Positions 50,901 through 61,376 of a stretch of 64,000 nucleotides of DNA are shown here, piece after piece. A program made the translations under genes and the position numbers. Source of the DNA: Synanceia verrucosa (lineage: Eukaryota; Chordata; Actinopteri; Perciformes; Synanceiidae); contig CM056563.1 of NCBI GenBank assembly GCA_029721515.1, positions 17,737,954 to 17,801,953 of the forward strand, given 5' to 3'. Position 1 is the stretch's first letter. Each line of letters begins with the position of its first letter. The notes beneath the pieces are model-generated. The model was not told the DNA's origin and searched no databases. It worked only from the letters and a program-made list of their open reading frames with translations.

Positions 50901-53900
50901 GTCTTGTGATGAACTGGAGACTTGTCCAGGGTGTACCCCGCCTTTCACCCTAAGACAGCTGGGATAGGCTCCAGCCCCACCACGACCCTATGTGAGGATA
51001 AGCAGTAGAAAATAGATGGATGGGAATGTCTGACAGAAATGATACTCAGGATACCCTTGGTATATTATATCTATTTAGACGTGTGTAGTTGTTTGGACAA
51101 AGAGATCATCACACTGTGGAGAGCTGTGGCTACAACAATTATTTGATTAGTTGTCAATTATTAAACCAATCCGCATCTATTTTGATGATCTATTTGAGTA
51201 TTTTTTAAGAAAAAAATAATATTCCATGATTCCAGTTCAAAATGTGAACATTTTGTAGTTTCTTTACTCCTCTGCGACTGCAATGTCATCTTTAGGCTTT
51301 TGGGAAACACTAAAACAAATTTTCACCATTTTCTGACATTTTATTACAGAAGCGTGTTGCTGCCACTGTATATAAATAAAAACTGATCAGTAACATCAGT
51401 TACATGTTATGTTTATTGTTATTGTATTGTTTATTGTTACTGATCAATTTTTGTTTATGTAGACTGGCAGCAATACGCTTCCACATTTTATAGACCTGAC
51501 AACTAATCAATTAATTCAGGAAATAATCAACATATTAATCAACAATGAAAATAATAGTGAGCCGCCGTCCTACAGAGAGCTGATATTTACCGATGGCCTT
51601 GCAGGCTTTGGTTGCAGGGTCGACTTGGTAACCCTCCTCACACTGGCATTTGTAACTGCCAATCTGGTTGATGCAGATCTGGCTGCATGTGTCCGGGTCG
51701 GCACACTCATCAATATCTGATTCAAAGAAAAATTGGACAAAACACACAACGGTGTTACGACACGGAAATCTGAGTCATGATGTCCGTAAGAAATTATGGG
51801 ATCTGGCAGTATACTCAGTGACATGGAAAAGGTTGCACCAAAGTAAACAGATTGCAACATCATTTGTTAATCTACTTGCCAAGAGGGAAGTATTTTTTAG
51901 TGTAGCTGCTGTGGGGGGGTGGGGGGGTGAGGGCTTACCTTCACAGCGTTTTTTCTCAACCAGGTGATACCCAGCAGGGCACAGGCACTCGTAGCCAATC
52001 CTCAGGTCATTGCAGATATGAGAGCAGCCGCCGTTGTTGAACAGGCACTCGTTGGAGCCTGTAGGGGAAGAAGGAAAGGATACACCATCTTCCTTTTCTG
52101 AGCACGTGCAGCATTCTCAAGCTGCACACACTCTCATTAAAAAGACAAAAGTAGTAATTAACCAGACAGTTGCGGATGAGAGGCCTCTATACTCACCACA
52201 TTCCCTAAGAGGCTCATCTGACCAATCCCTGCAATCACGGCGCTTGTTGCACACCTTCTCCATGCTTATACATTCCCCACTGCGGCACTTGAACCTGGTC
52301 GGGCCCTCACAGTGGGTTGCTGTGAAATAAAACAGTTGTAGAAACAGACTGGAGTTGTCTGCTACAGAAACTAGGATACGAAAGGCAAGGAGAGGAATTT
52401 CGTACCATTGACGCAACCAGTTTCGTCACTCCTGTCCCTGCAGTCATACTGATGGTTGCACTGACGGCTGCCATGGATGCAAGTGCCATCGCCGCATTCA
52501 AACTCATCAGGACGGCAGGTGGGACGCACTGGATGGATGCAACAGTTGGAAGTTTGAATTATGACAGATGAATCCCTTGACAGCGTGTGATCAAGAAGTC
52601 TGCGGTACTCATGCTTACCACAGTCAGCTTCGTCAGATCGATCATGGCAATCGGCCCCTCCGTCACACTTCCAGCTGCCATGGATGCACTCTCCGCTGCC
52701 GCACCGAAACTCAAGGGATGAGCACTGGTGAACAGGAGCAGACTCAGGCATCTTTGTACCGCAGTGCTGGGGCCACTCATCAGAGCCATCAGAGCAGTCA
52801 ACGTCGCCGTCGCAGGCCCACAGGCGGGGGACGCAAACAGTGTTGTTGCATTGGAAGGATGTGGCGCTGCAGGTGACGGGTGGGCAGGAGGCCTCATCAC
52901 TGCCGTCGTCGCAGTCGGCCTCATTGTCACACACAAAGGAGGACGACACGCACTGACCAGTACCGCAGCGGAACTCGTAGTTTGTGCACTGCTTCGATGC
53001 TTAGAGAGAGGAGACATAACTGGGCATTAGACCAAGAAACGCTTTGGAAGGAATGGGATGAGAAGGAGAGAAAGAAGCTGGATTCTGAGCAACAAAAGAC
53101 GATTAACCACACATGACTGAGGACACAGAGAGACAGATGTGTGGTCGTTCTGCAGACTTAGTTAACTGGGCTTACCACAGCTCAATTCGTCAGCTCCATT
53201 CTCACAGTCAGCTCTCCCATCACAGCGCCAGGTGCTCGGTACACACTGGTTGAGGCGGTCTGCGCAGCTGAACTCTGTCGGCCTGCATGTTTTAGCCGCT
53301 GTAAGAGAAATACACAGGAGCCGGTAACTGAGACTATATAATCATCAAATCATCACGCTGAGGGATCGACAAGTGTGTATGCAAAGCAATAACAAGTCCA
53401 TTCTTGTGTGGGGTGACAACATGTGTGACTCACTGCAGATACTGGGAAGTTCATCTGTGCCGTCTCCACAGTCGTCCGTGCCATCACATACCCATCTGAC
53501 TGTAATGAATTTCCCATTCCCACACTGGAACTGTGTGGCGCCATGAGTCGTCAGTGCGTCTACGATAGACAGATATAAACAGTGTTCAGCTAAAAGGGCC
53601 ACTGTTATAGTTATCATCTGTCAGAGGCCAACACAGGAAGCCGCCCAATAAACACAGACATGGCGGCAAATTAAAAGAAGCGAAGTCACATAGAATAATA
53701 CTTCTGGAGAACGCTATTAAACATGACTGAGAGTCCACAGCTGTGCTAGCAGCTCTGTGAGGGTGTACGTAGGCACAGCTATCAATAGGCAAATGCTAAT
53801 GCTAACATGGCAACATGTTCACCATCTTACTTCACCAGTCGAAAACATTCAATTACAACAAAAAATCAACACACACGACTGTTGGTACCCCCCCGCCCCG

Positions 53901-56000
53901 GATGGACCAGATGAAACTACTGAACCAGAAGGAGCAATTAGACTGTACATCACAGAGAAATGGCATTTCATGAAAAGGTACTAGAGTCCATTCCTCCCTC
54001 TGGGCCCTGCAGGCTAAAAACCCCGCATGGCCACCTGTTTCTGGAAGGGGGACAGAGGGTGTTTACCACTGGCAGCTTGGCCTTCAGCATCTGTCATAGC
54101 CTCATACAGTAAGTGTAAGATTTGCTTTTGAATTCTTATTAAGTATTTATGTGAAAGTATTTAAGTTTGTGCCCTATAAGAATAGATGGGGATAAAGACA
54201 AATCATAAATTATGCATTGTTATGAATGGCTGACAGCACAATAAATCATAAAAACTTCATGATGAAGTCAAACATCTGGTGCCATCGGTCATGGTTGAAC
54301 AAGGAAAAGCTTTATTCTGCAGGCTGAGGAAATATTATTTTTGCTACTGTTATATTATTTCATATCACTTCAAATGGAAGCAGTGACTGTGAAGTAAATC
54401 TACTACTGAATATTAAGGCAATCCTATCTTTATGACTCCACGTGTATTATTGCCCTTACCATAAAGGTAGTTTCATGTTGACAAACCAGGTCTTATCATA
54501 GGGATATCCTTGTGGTAATACACATAGAAAATAAATGTTTAACCAAATTTCAGACTTTCCTTTTCTATGAATGGGAGGATTTTTCACCTTATAGATCAGC
54601 TCCCATTTCCTGAAAGCGATGACACATTACCAAAACCCAAGTTCATGCAGGTTATTTACTGATCAAGTCCTTGAATGACAGCATGGACCGAATTACAGCC
54701 TTATTGATCCATGCTGGGGGGAATTCAAATAAATGTAGTCCTGTTTGTTGCCCATTCTCTGGTGTGTGATGCATATGTATTGGCCATGAGGTGATGTGCC
54801 AAAAGAGCGACCAGAAACTGCTCATATACAGAATATTTCAGAAGAACATCTCCCTTCAGGCTTTCAGAGAGTCAACTCAGGGAGAGATTAAAAAAAAACA
54901 AAAAAAAAAAAAAACAAAAGATCACTTTGAGATGCATGAATTTCTCCTCTAGTAAAGCCTCTCTGTCCAAATGTGTGGAAGGCAACCATTTCATAACATG
55001 GGGGGGAAGGCAGGACACGTTTCAGTTCAACACATGTCTGGGACTGGTATGGAAATTTGGATGGGTGACAAGCAACCAGTTCCAACATGTTTCACCACAC
55101 ACCATTTCCCAGAACCAACACAGCCCACTGGGAACAGGTCTGAATGCGACTACGCATCAGCCAAAACTCAAGGAGTGCTGGCTGAGGACAATGTCAATGT
55201 TTGTACTGGAGGATGAGCTGGAGGGCTTCCATTCATTTCCACAATGTGGGGTTTTTAAGGTGAAACATACATGAGAGAGAGCCTCCTGCAAACAGCCTGG
55301 ATATTGCATCATGTAGAGACACACAGAGGACACTGGTGTAAATGAACCCCCACATTCCCCTACAGTAATTCAAATGCAAGTGGCGCCAATTCCCACATTA
55401 TGAATGGCAACGGCTTCTGAAACCAGCTTTTCAGAAACCCCGCTTGACATCTCAACACACACTCTCACACACAGTATTCACACTGTGGCTCCACTCTCAC
55501 TGGCTATAGAATGAATGAAAGACACAAAACATGCAACTCCATTCAACAGCCAGCACAGATGAAAAAAATCATATTCCAAATAAAATCCATTAAAATACAC
55601 AATAGAGTAAATATTATTTCTGACTGTTTAAATTATTATTATTATGGAAATATGAGGTGGAGTCACCCATGAATCACTGTGAGACAGATTTGACCTACAT
55701 TCTGGGAATAATTGCGCCCTCCCCCCATCACCTTGCATCCGGTGCTGTCAGAGGAGTGGGCAATTTAAACCCACACGCACTGAATACTTGGTCAAAAATC
55801 ATATTTAAAAGGTCAACAAATTATACATTTAAATGAAACAACATCAAGCAGAAACTTGTCTGGTTTTACCTTGGTTTAACGCAGATGCCAAGTAAAAAAT
55901 AAAGCTGATTAATGACTTGAAAGGAAAGGAAACTGAACTTACTTGTCTGAAGAAGGGAGCAGAGGAGAAACAACAAGGACGCCTGACGCAGTTGTCCCAT
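47932..56000 (-). CDS. ldlr: low-density lipoprotein receptor
   Basis: Eighteen coding exons: 56000-55943, 53559-53434, 53298-53176, 52999-52619, 52528-52406, 52319-52197, 52058-51939, 51716-51591, 50758-50587, 50509-50282, 50179-50061, 49946-49807, 49651-49510, 49248-49111, 48994-48677, 48439-48359, 48247-48084 and 47988-47932. They total 2739 bases (912 aa; human 860). The receptor internalises apoB/apoE lipoproteins through clathrin pits. Order: signal peptide (1-20), seven LA repeats (about 20-311), EGF-A and EGF-B (312-393), six-bladed YWTD propeller (394-660), EGF-C (661-706), Thr/Pro-rich mucin stretch (707-812), transmembrane segment (about 832-854), cytoplasmic tail with FDNPVY internalisation signal. 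Exons 4-13 equal the human lengths I remember. Histidines matching human H190 (CIHGSW), H562 (SKLH) and H586 (LAHP), used in acid release, are kept. Oddities: LA1 lacks two cysteines, EGF-A has Phe at the human Asp299 position, EGF-C is 5 residues shorter, the mucin exon is enlarged, and the tail ends with an added NPAF. Confidence 0.97.
48840..48911 (-). repeat. ldlr: 24-bp coding tandem repeat in ldlr mucin exon
   Basis: Three in-frame units of 24 bases encode variants of the octapeptide TTPKPLVR. The copies differ at several bases, so the duplication is not very recent. The unit adds Thr residues that may be O-glycosylated, and it accounts for part of the exon's enlargement (318 bases against 171 in human by memory). 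Confidence 0.9.
49345..49420 (+). repeat. teleost repeat fragment in ldlr intron 13
   Basis: 'ttttgggaaatacacg' followed by 'ggctcagagttagagg' and 'attgatattttt' resembles the end of the same family seen at 20997-22545. It is a short partial copy. Confidence 0.5.
50826..51022 (+). repeat. LINE/RTE-like 3' tail in ldlr intron 8
   Basis: It contains 'aactggagacttgtccaggg' then 'tgtaccccgcctttcaccct', 'gctgggataggctccagccc' and ends 'aaaatagatggatgg'. I recognise this as a very common fish retroelement tail ending in a GGAT-type simple repeat. The exact family is not certain. No coding capacity. Confidence 0.7.
51125..51560. mobile_element. teleost repeat interrupted by a palindromic MITE
   Basis: The outer element runs from 'ggctacaacaattatttgat' to 'caatgaaaataatagtgagc', with AT-rich inverted ends ('gattagttgtcaatta' and 'tgacaactaatcaattaa'). 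It is interrupted by the palindrome described separately at 51349-51481. It resembles the copy at 32690-32965. It lies in ldlr intron 8. Confidence 0.65.
51349..51481. mobile_element. palindromic MITE nested in ldlr intron repeat
   Basis: Two 46-base arms (51349-51394 and 51436-51481) are inverted copies differing at about six positions. They begin GAAGCGTGTTGCTGCCA and GAAGCGTATTGCTGCCA, with a 41-base AT-rich loop. A direct repeat acattttat flanks the insertion, as a target-site duplication of 8-9 bp would, which suggests a hAT-type mechanism (inference). No coding capacity. Confidence 0.75.
53745..53835 (+). repeat. teleost repeat fragment in ldlr intron 1
   Basis: 'gctagcagctctgtgagggt' followed by 'taggcacagctatcaatagg', 'aaatgctaatgctaacatgg' and 'atgttcaccatctta' matches a common fish repeat I recognise. 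The rest of the 2.4-kb first intron shows a poly-A-rich tract near 54890-54918 and no coding sequence. Confidence 0.5.
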
Positions 56001-56247
56001 GTTTTCCAGCCGTGCTGGAAGCTGGTTGTCTCTTTCTGCTGGGAGTTACTAAGAGGCTACTGGCAGTAATGGGACTGCTGCTTGGCACCGTTATTGCTCT
56101 AGTTTTTTTTTTTGTTTCCTTTTTTTTAAAGATGCTCCGGCTGTTAGGAGACCAGAGAGGAGGGATGCTCAGCACACTGTACTGTTTGACAACATCAGAC
56201 CCATTTCAATGTGGTCATGGGGTGGGTGGGGCCCAGAGGGGCCCTAA

Positions 56248-56279
56248 ATGGGGTGAGGCGGGATCTGGAGTGGTGTGAT
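56248..56279 (-). promoter_or_regulatory. ldlr: candidate sterol regulatory elements and GC box upstream of ldlr
   Basis: On the minus strand, ATCACACCAC (56279-56270) differs at one base from the mammalian LDLR SRE-1 (ATCACCCCAC). CTCACCCCAT (56257-56248) differs at two. Between them lies CCCGCCTC, a Sp1-type GC box, and GGGCCCCACCCACCCC lies further downstream. They sit about 250-280 bases before the start codon. In mammals SREBP-2 with Sp1 drives LDLR from such a cluster. Function here is inferred; the transcription start is not visible. Confidence 0.5.
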
Positions 56280-56289
56280 TTCAGAGGCA

Positions 56290-59200
56290 AACAGCCCCAT
56301 GAACAGCCCCCAACAATTGGGAGGCGGAGCTCCATGCATGGAGATGGATTAACTGCGAGTTTAACCCCTTCATGGAGGCAGGAGAGACGCGCACATGCAC
56401 GTACAGTAGGCTGCATACATGGAGTTTAATATGCTGAAGGATAGCTGACCTCAGAGCAGTGCAGCAGGGTCACCTGAAGGCCTCTCAGGAGCCCCTCAAG
56501 GTCAAGATTAGAGTGGAGGTGGGAAAAAGCAGAGATTTTAAGAAAGTTTAAATAATCCTAGAAGAAAATTGAGATGGGAACTGTGGATGACCCAAGGTTT
56601 CATCAATGATAAGCGCATTTTTACAAATTTTAGGATATTACCTTTTTTGCAGCCACAGGTACAACACAGGAAAGGGAAAGCATATCTATCAACAGAGAAA
56701 AAAACTGAGAGATACAGTGTCTAACCAATTAAGAAAAAAATAATAGTCAAAATAATTGTCATAGTGTACTACCATGTTACAGTTAATATGACACTTAAAT
56801 TAGTGTAATAATTGTTTGTTTAGGGATATATAAATAATACATATTGAAAAATAATTAATAATAGGTAATAATACGGGTAAAATGATAAATACAGAGTGTG
56901 TTTGCAGTATAAGTTTAGCTTGAGAGCTGTCAATATTATGACTTGTTTCTTGACAAATGTGGCAACTTTTTCCAAAAATTTTTTCCTTAAAATATTCCAA
57001 CTTTTTTCTAGAAAGGCTATTGACCCTCTCCCCAAGTAAATAAAATTTTCTCAATCAACTTGTTTGAAGTCCAAAAGTTGTCCCCAAATGTGGCCTGGGA
57101 TGGTCTATAAGACTGGCAGCTGGCCTACTCTGGTGACCCAGCTGGCACACAGCAACAGTCCAGTTCAAACTGGGCTGTTTTATGGAGGAAAGGAGATAAC
57201 TGAGATATTTGTCACCTTCAACAATAATGTGCCATTTCTTTAATCAGATAAATTACAAGAGGGGAGTAAAACTTTCTAACACAACACTAACTACATCCCA
57301 TAAAGTCATTAGTGCTGCTTTCATCTTCGTATCACCACTTCCTGAATCGAGGTTGGTCACCTCATAAAGAACATGCCATATTATCAGGTTCAAAGTCTCA
57401 AAAGGTACTGGGTCCATATGATAGTTTACAATGAGATTTACATCAGAGGAGGTGATAAGGTACATGTTAGCAGATAAAACGTCAAAATAGCAACCTTGAA
57501 CCAGGCACAGAGAGCGTCATATAGTTCAGGAATCCACCTCTGAGATAGTTTGTGATTGGAAACACAACAAGCCAGATGTTTCTTTTGAGCCTACTTCATG
57601 GAACATTGATGCTAGTATAACAAAATAAAGAGCTAAAGCGATACACAGTGATATGCAAATGTGCTGATCCCGTTGCTATCACAGGGCGGGTTATGCATTC
57701 AGATAGCCTGTGTTGACCATTTTATCATATGTGGCCTTCAGTTTTACTCTGCACAGTAGATATTGTTGAACTGAGCACGTGAGAAATCCTCACAGTGAAA
57801 ACAAAACATCCTGCCCACAGTGTAACCAGAGCTGAAGATCTATGGAAGCTGCTTAAGGAATTCAAGGATGAAGGCCAAAGAATTTCTGTTGCCAGAAATG
57901 AAATATGTCCACTTTAAGACGGAGCGGCCAGATGTGAGAAATAGAAATAAAGTGTATATGATATACAGATACATGTTTTAATCATCATTTAGTGAAAAAA
58001 AATCCTGCAGAAAAATGTCTCCTGTGAATGATTTATTATTATCTGATATTACTAGATTGTTAAGACTGGTGCATCGATGCATGAGAAATAATTTAGCTGA
58101 GCTGGAGCTAATTTAATTAACTATATATGCAGTTAGGGTCATGACATGATTAATGCGTATGTACAAATGTGGTGGTTTTAAGTCCCACCATGTTTTATTT
58201 TTCCTAAAATAAATTTAATAAAGTATGCAAGAGAAAATTGAAAACCGCAGTAAAATGAGTACAGCTAAATTGCATTTAGTATTTAAGTTAATGCACTTAG
58301 TTGTACTCATTAACACAACTACATCTCTGCATTAATCAATGGCAGAACTGAGACACATTTTCTGTCCAATGCTGGCCGTTATTGGAGCATGAACCCACAC
58401 ACCTCCAGCCCGCTGTGCTGCGTTTAATAAGAAGTGACAAGGAATTTTCAGGCCTCCGCTAAAAACTGGGTCCTTTGGGTGACCGACTGTGAAACATGAA
58501 ACGTTTCCTACACTGTTAACCTCTAACCTCCCATGCAATTGCTGTACCTAAAGTAAGCACATCCTCCACTCTTTCACCCCTGATCGACAAGCTAAAAGGT
58601 GGAAACTCCTGATGAAACCATCAGCAGAAACAAGGTGTGCTTTTAAGGTTCCTCTGACTTGATACTGCAAGTCTCTCATTATGCACAAACTGAGCCTCTG
58701 TAAACATTTTCTGGTTCTTCTGGTATGCAGCCCCACTACTTCTCAATTGTTTCTCCTGAAAAAACAAACAAAGGATTGGCTGCAACAGATTCTCTTTCTC
58801 CTGAAGTTCAAATCAGGTTCTTCCAGAAGGGAGTTCAGCATGTTTTTGGCTACCGCTTAAGACTATAGCCGGGCAGGGAGAATGCTTTTTTTCTGGTGAG
58901 ATAAATAAGAGAGATTCCTGGCTGACATTAAATTTAAAGACATAATTTTGTGAGTATTCAGCCACCATCAATCATCCACTGAAAACGGCACCTGCCAGTG
59001 CGGGGATACATTCCTGGATTAGCCAGCTGTTACTGTGGCTGCACAGGTAGGGAGTGCCACCCAGTGAATAACCTACAGAAGAGGATACTTTTGGCTTCAT
59101 CACCTTGTCTCTGGAAAAAGAAGACACTGTGTTGAAAGGTGATGCAACAATAAAAGGCTGTGGCAGGAAAGTCACTGAAAAACCTCCTGTCCTCATTACT

Positions 59201-59866
59201 TAAAATCATTTTTGAGAGGTACTGCAGATTAAGCAGATATCCTATCACCCACAGCTCCTATGTAATATTTTATTTACGAATACATCTAACAAGAGTACAT
59301 TTTCTGGTAGAAAGAACCAGTGAATCTTGAAATAGAGAAGGCCACAACTGTACAAACATGCATTCACACATGAAAATTAGTCTGCTGGGAGAATCGTGCT
59401 GGGGTGACTGCCTCTAAACCGAGACGAGGAGAAATTCAGAGCAGATATGACCCGTCATGTTTGTTCAGGTGCTGACAGATTCACGTGAGGGAAAGGAGGA
59501 TGTGTGTGTGTCGGGGTCAATGAGTGACCTGAGGAGGGAGGATGGTGTTGAGAAACTACGATTAGAAGATCAGAAACCAGGAAGTACCCTTGAGGAAGCT
59601 TCTACTGCTGCCATACAGTAGAAATATGTGGGAGAAGCTCAAACAATTTCACAAACACACCCGACTCCAACCATGATATTGATATCATGTTAATAATACA
59701 CACATAACATGTTACAAACTCTCCAATTAACAGTTTGAATAATCAAAGTAATGGATAAACATTTTAATTAGCTGCAAAATGTGAATTAGCTGCAACCTGC
59801 AATTAACTACTAGTTAGCTAAATTGAATAGTTCAAATGCCTAACTGAAAGAAGCTAATGGATGAAT
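56290..59866. other. intergenic region upstream of ldlr
   Basis: No gene can be supported. AT-rich with short open frames only. The left few hundred bases are the ldlr promoter side. Confidence 0.5.
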
Positions 59867-60275
59867 GGTTGAAATACAGTTAGCTAAAAGTACCCTAATG
59901 AAAACAGTTGACTTATCTAAGAGTTACATTAATGTATTAATAGTTGAAATAGTTCATTTAGCTAGCACTAGCATTGTGATAAGAAGCAGGTGAATAGACA
60001 GATGGTTGAAATAGATGTTAGCTAAAAGTAGCCTCATGAAAACAGTTAACTTACCTAGGTAAAAGTGAGTCATGTATTACTAGTTGGGGTAGTTCACTTA
60101 GCTAGCATTAGCATTATGAACATAAGAAGTAGGCTGATAAGATGGTTGAAATAATCAATGTTAGCTAAAAGTAGCCTCATGAAAACAGTTAACTTAGCTA
60201 ACAGTAACATTAATGTATTACTAGTTGGAGGAGTTCATTTGGTTAGCATTAGCATTATTAACATTAGCTGTACCC
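59867..60275. repeat. about 138-bp tandem repeat, three units
   Basis: Units start with 'ggttgaaata' at 59867, 60004 and 60144 (spacing 137 and 140). Each contains 'gttagctaaaagta', 'aatgaaaacagtt' or 'catgaaaacagtt', 'tagttgaaatagttca'-like and 'gctagcattagcatt' segments. Similar but degraded pieces occur near 31530-31680 and 45610-45700, so the unit is probably derived from an interspersed family. Confidence 0.85.
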
Positions 60276-60751
60276 TACTGGTTCAACTTCATTATGAAGG
60301 AAATGAACAATATCCACTGTCATATTAGTACTGAATTACTGTACCAAGCACAACAAAAGATTAATCTGTTGGTTGCCTTCTGGATTAAATTATTATTATT
60401 TTTTTTATTTTTTTTATTTAGTATATGTCACTGAACAAAGTAAAATGACATTCAAAGTCAATAGTAAAATAGTTATGTGATCAACTCAAATAATGTTGAT
60501 GAAGGGTTACTAATAAATAATGTTACTAATAAAGTACAACTGGAATTCATCTTCAGTAATTATAGATAAGAAATATGACAGAGCTGTAGGACAAGTGAAA
60601 AATGGTCCTGACTTCGCTGGAAACCATTTACTAGCACCTGAAACAAGAAAAAGACCAGTGACCAGTGCTTGTTCTCAATAGGCCACCTAGTGGACAGACA
60701 GTTGTTAATGGCCATACAAAAGTGAATACAACAGATTAATTATGAGATGCC
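60276..60751. other. spacer between tandem repeat and smarca4 3' end
   Basis: No gene seen. It contains a T-rich tract near 60391-60420. Confidence 0.5.
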
Positions 60752-60757
60752 TTTATT
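60752..60757 (-). terminator. candidate poly(A) signal for smarca4
   Basis: TTTATT on plus gives AATAAA on minus, about 620 bases after the smarca4 stop. A nearer AATAAA at 61190-61195 is an alternative; both could be used. Confidence 0.5.
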
Positions 60758-61376
60758 GTACTTTTTGGAATCCAGTGACACCGACACGAGAAAATGGCCC
60801 TATCCCTCCCTCCTCTTCACATACACAGCCTGAGAGGGATGGGGGTGTACCGCGATCCCGCTTGTAGTCTTAAATTAAACACAGAGATAATAGCGAAGAC
60901 ACATCCAGGTGCATTTCCACAGACACGCACAACATGCATTCAAAAAGGGACTTCAGGGAACGCAGTGACTCCTGGTTCACATGTACGCTTTGTCATAAAG
61001 CAAAAGACGACAAATGAATACCACTTTAAAAAAAACAGTTAGCTGTCTTTATGGTCCACGATCAGTCTATAATTCAGGCTCTGTCAATTTTCCATTTACA
61101 GGAGAAAACAAAAAAGGCAAAGAGACACTACTATTCATACTGGGAAACATGGTTTAAATATGGAAGTGAATGGTTCATAGCTTTCATATTTTATTTTTTT
61201 TTTGTTTTTAATTAATGGTATACTTTAATGAGAATACAATTGTCTCACTAAAAATCAGCTCATCTAGTAAAACTAAGCCTTTTCCACTGACTGTATCCCT
61301 GCTGTATCTAAGTAAAATATATAAAGTCCAGTCAAGGGGCTCAGCGGGCCGTTGGTCCAATCAGGAGTGGTTTACT

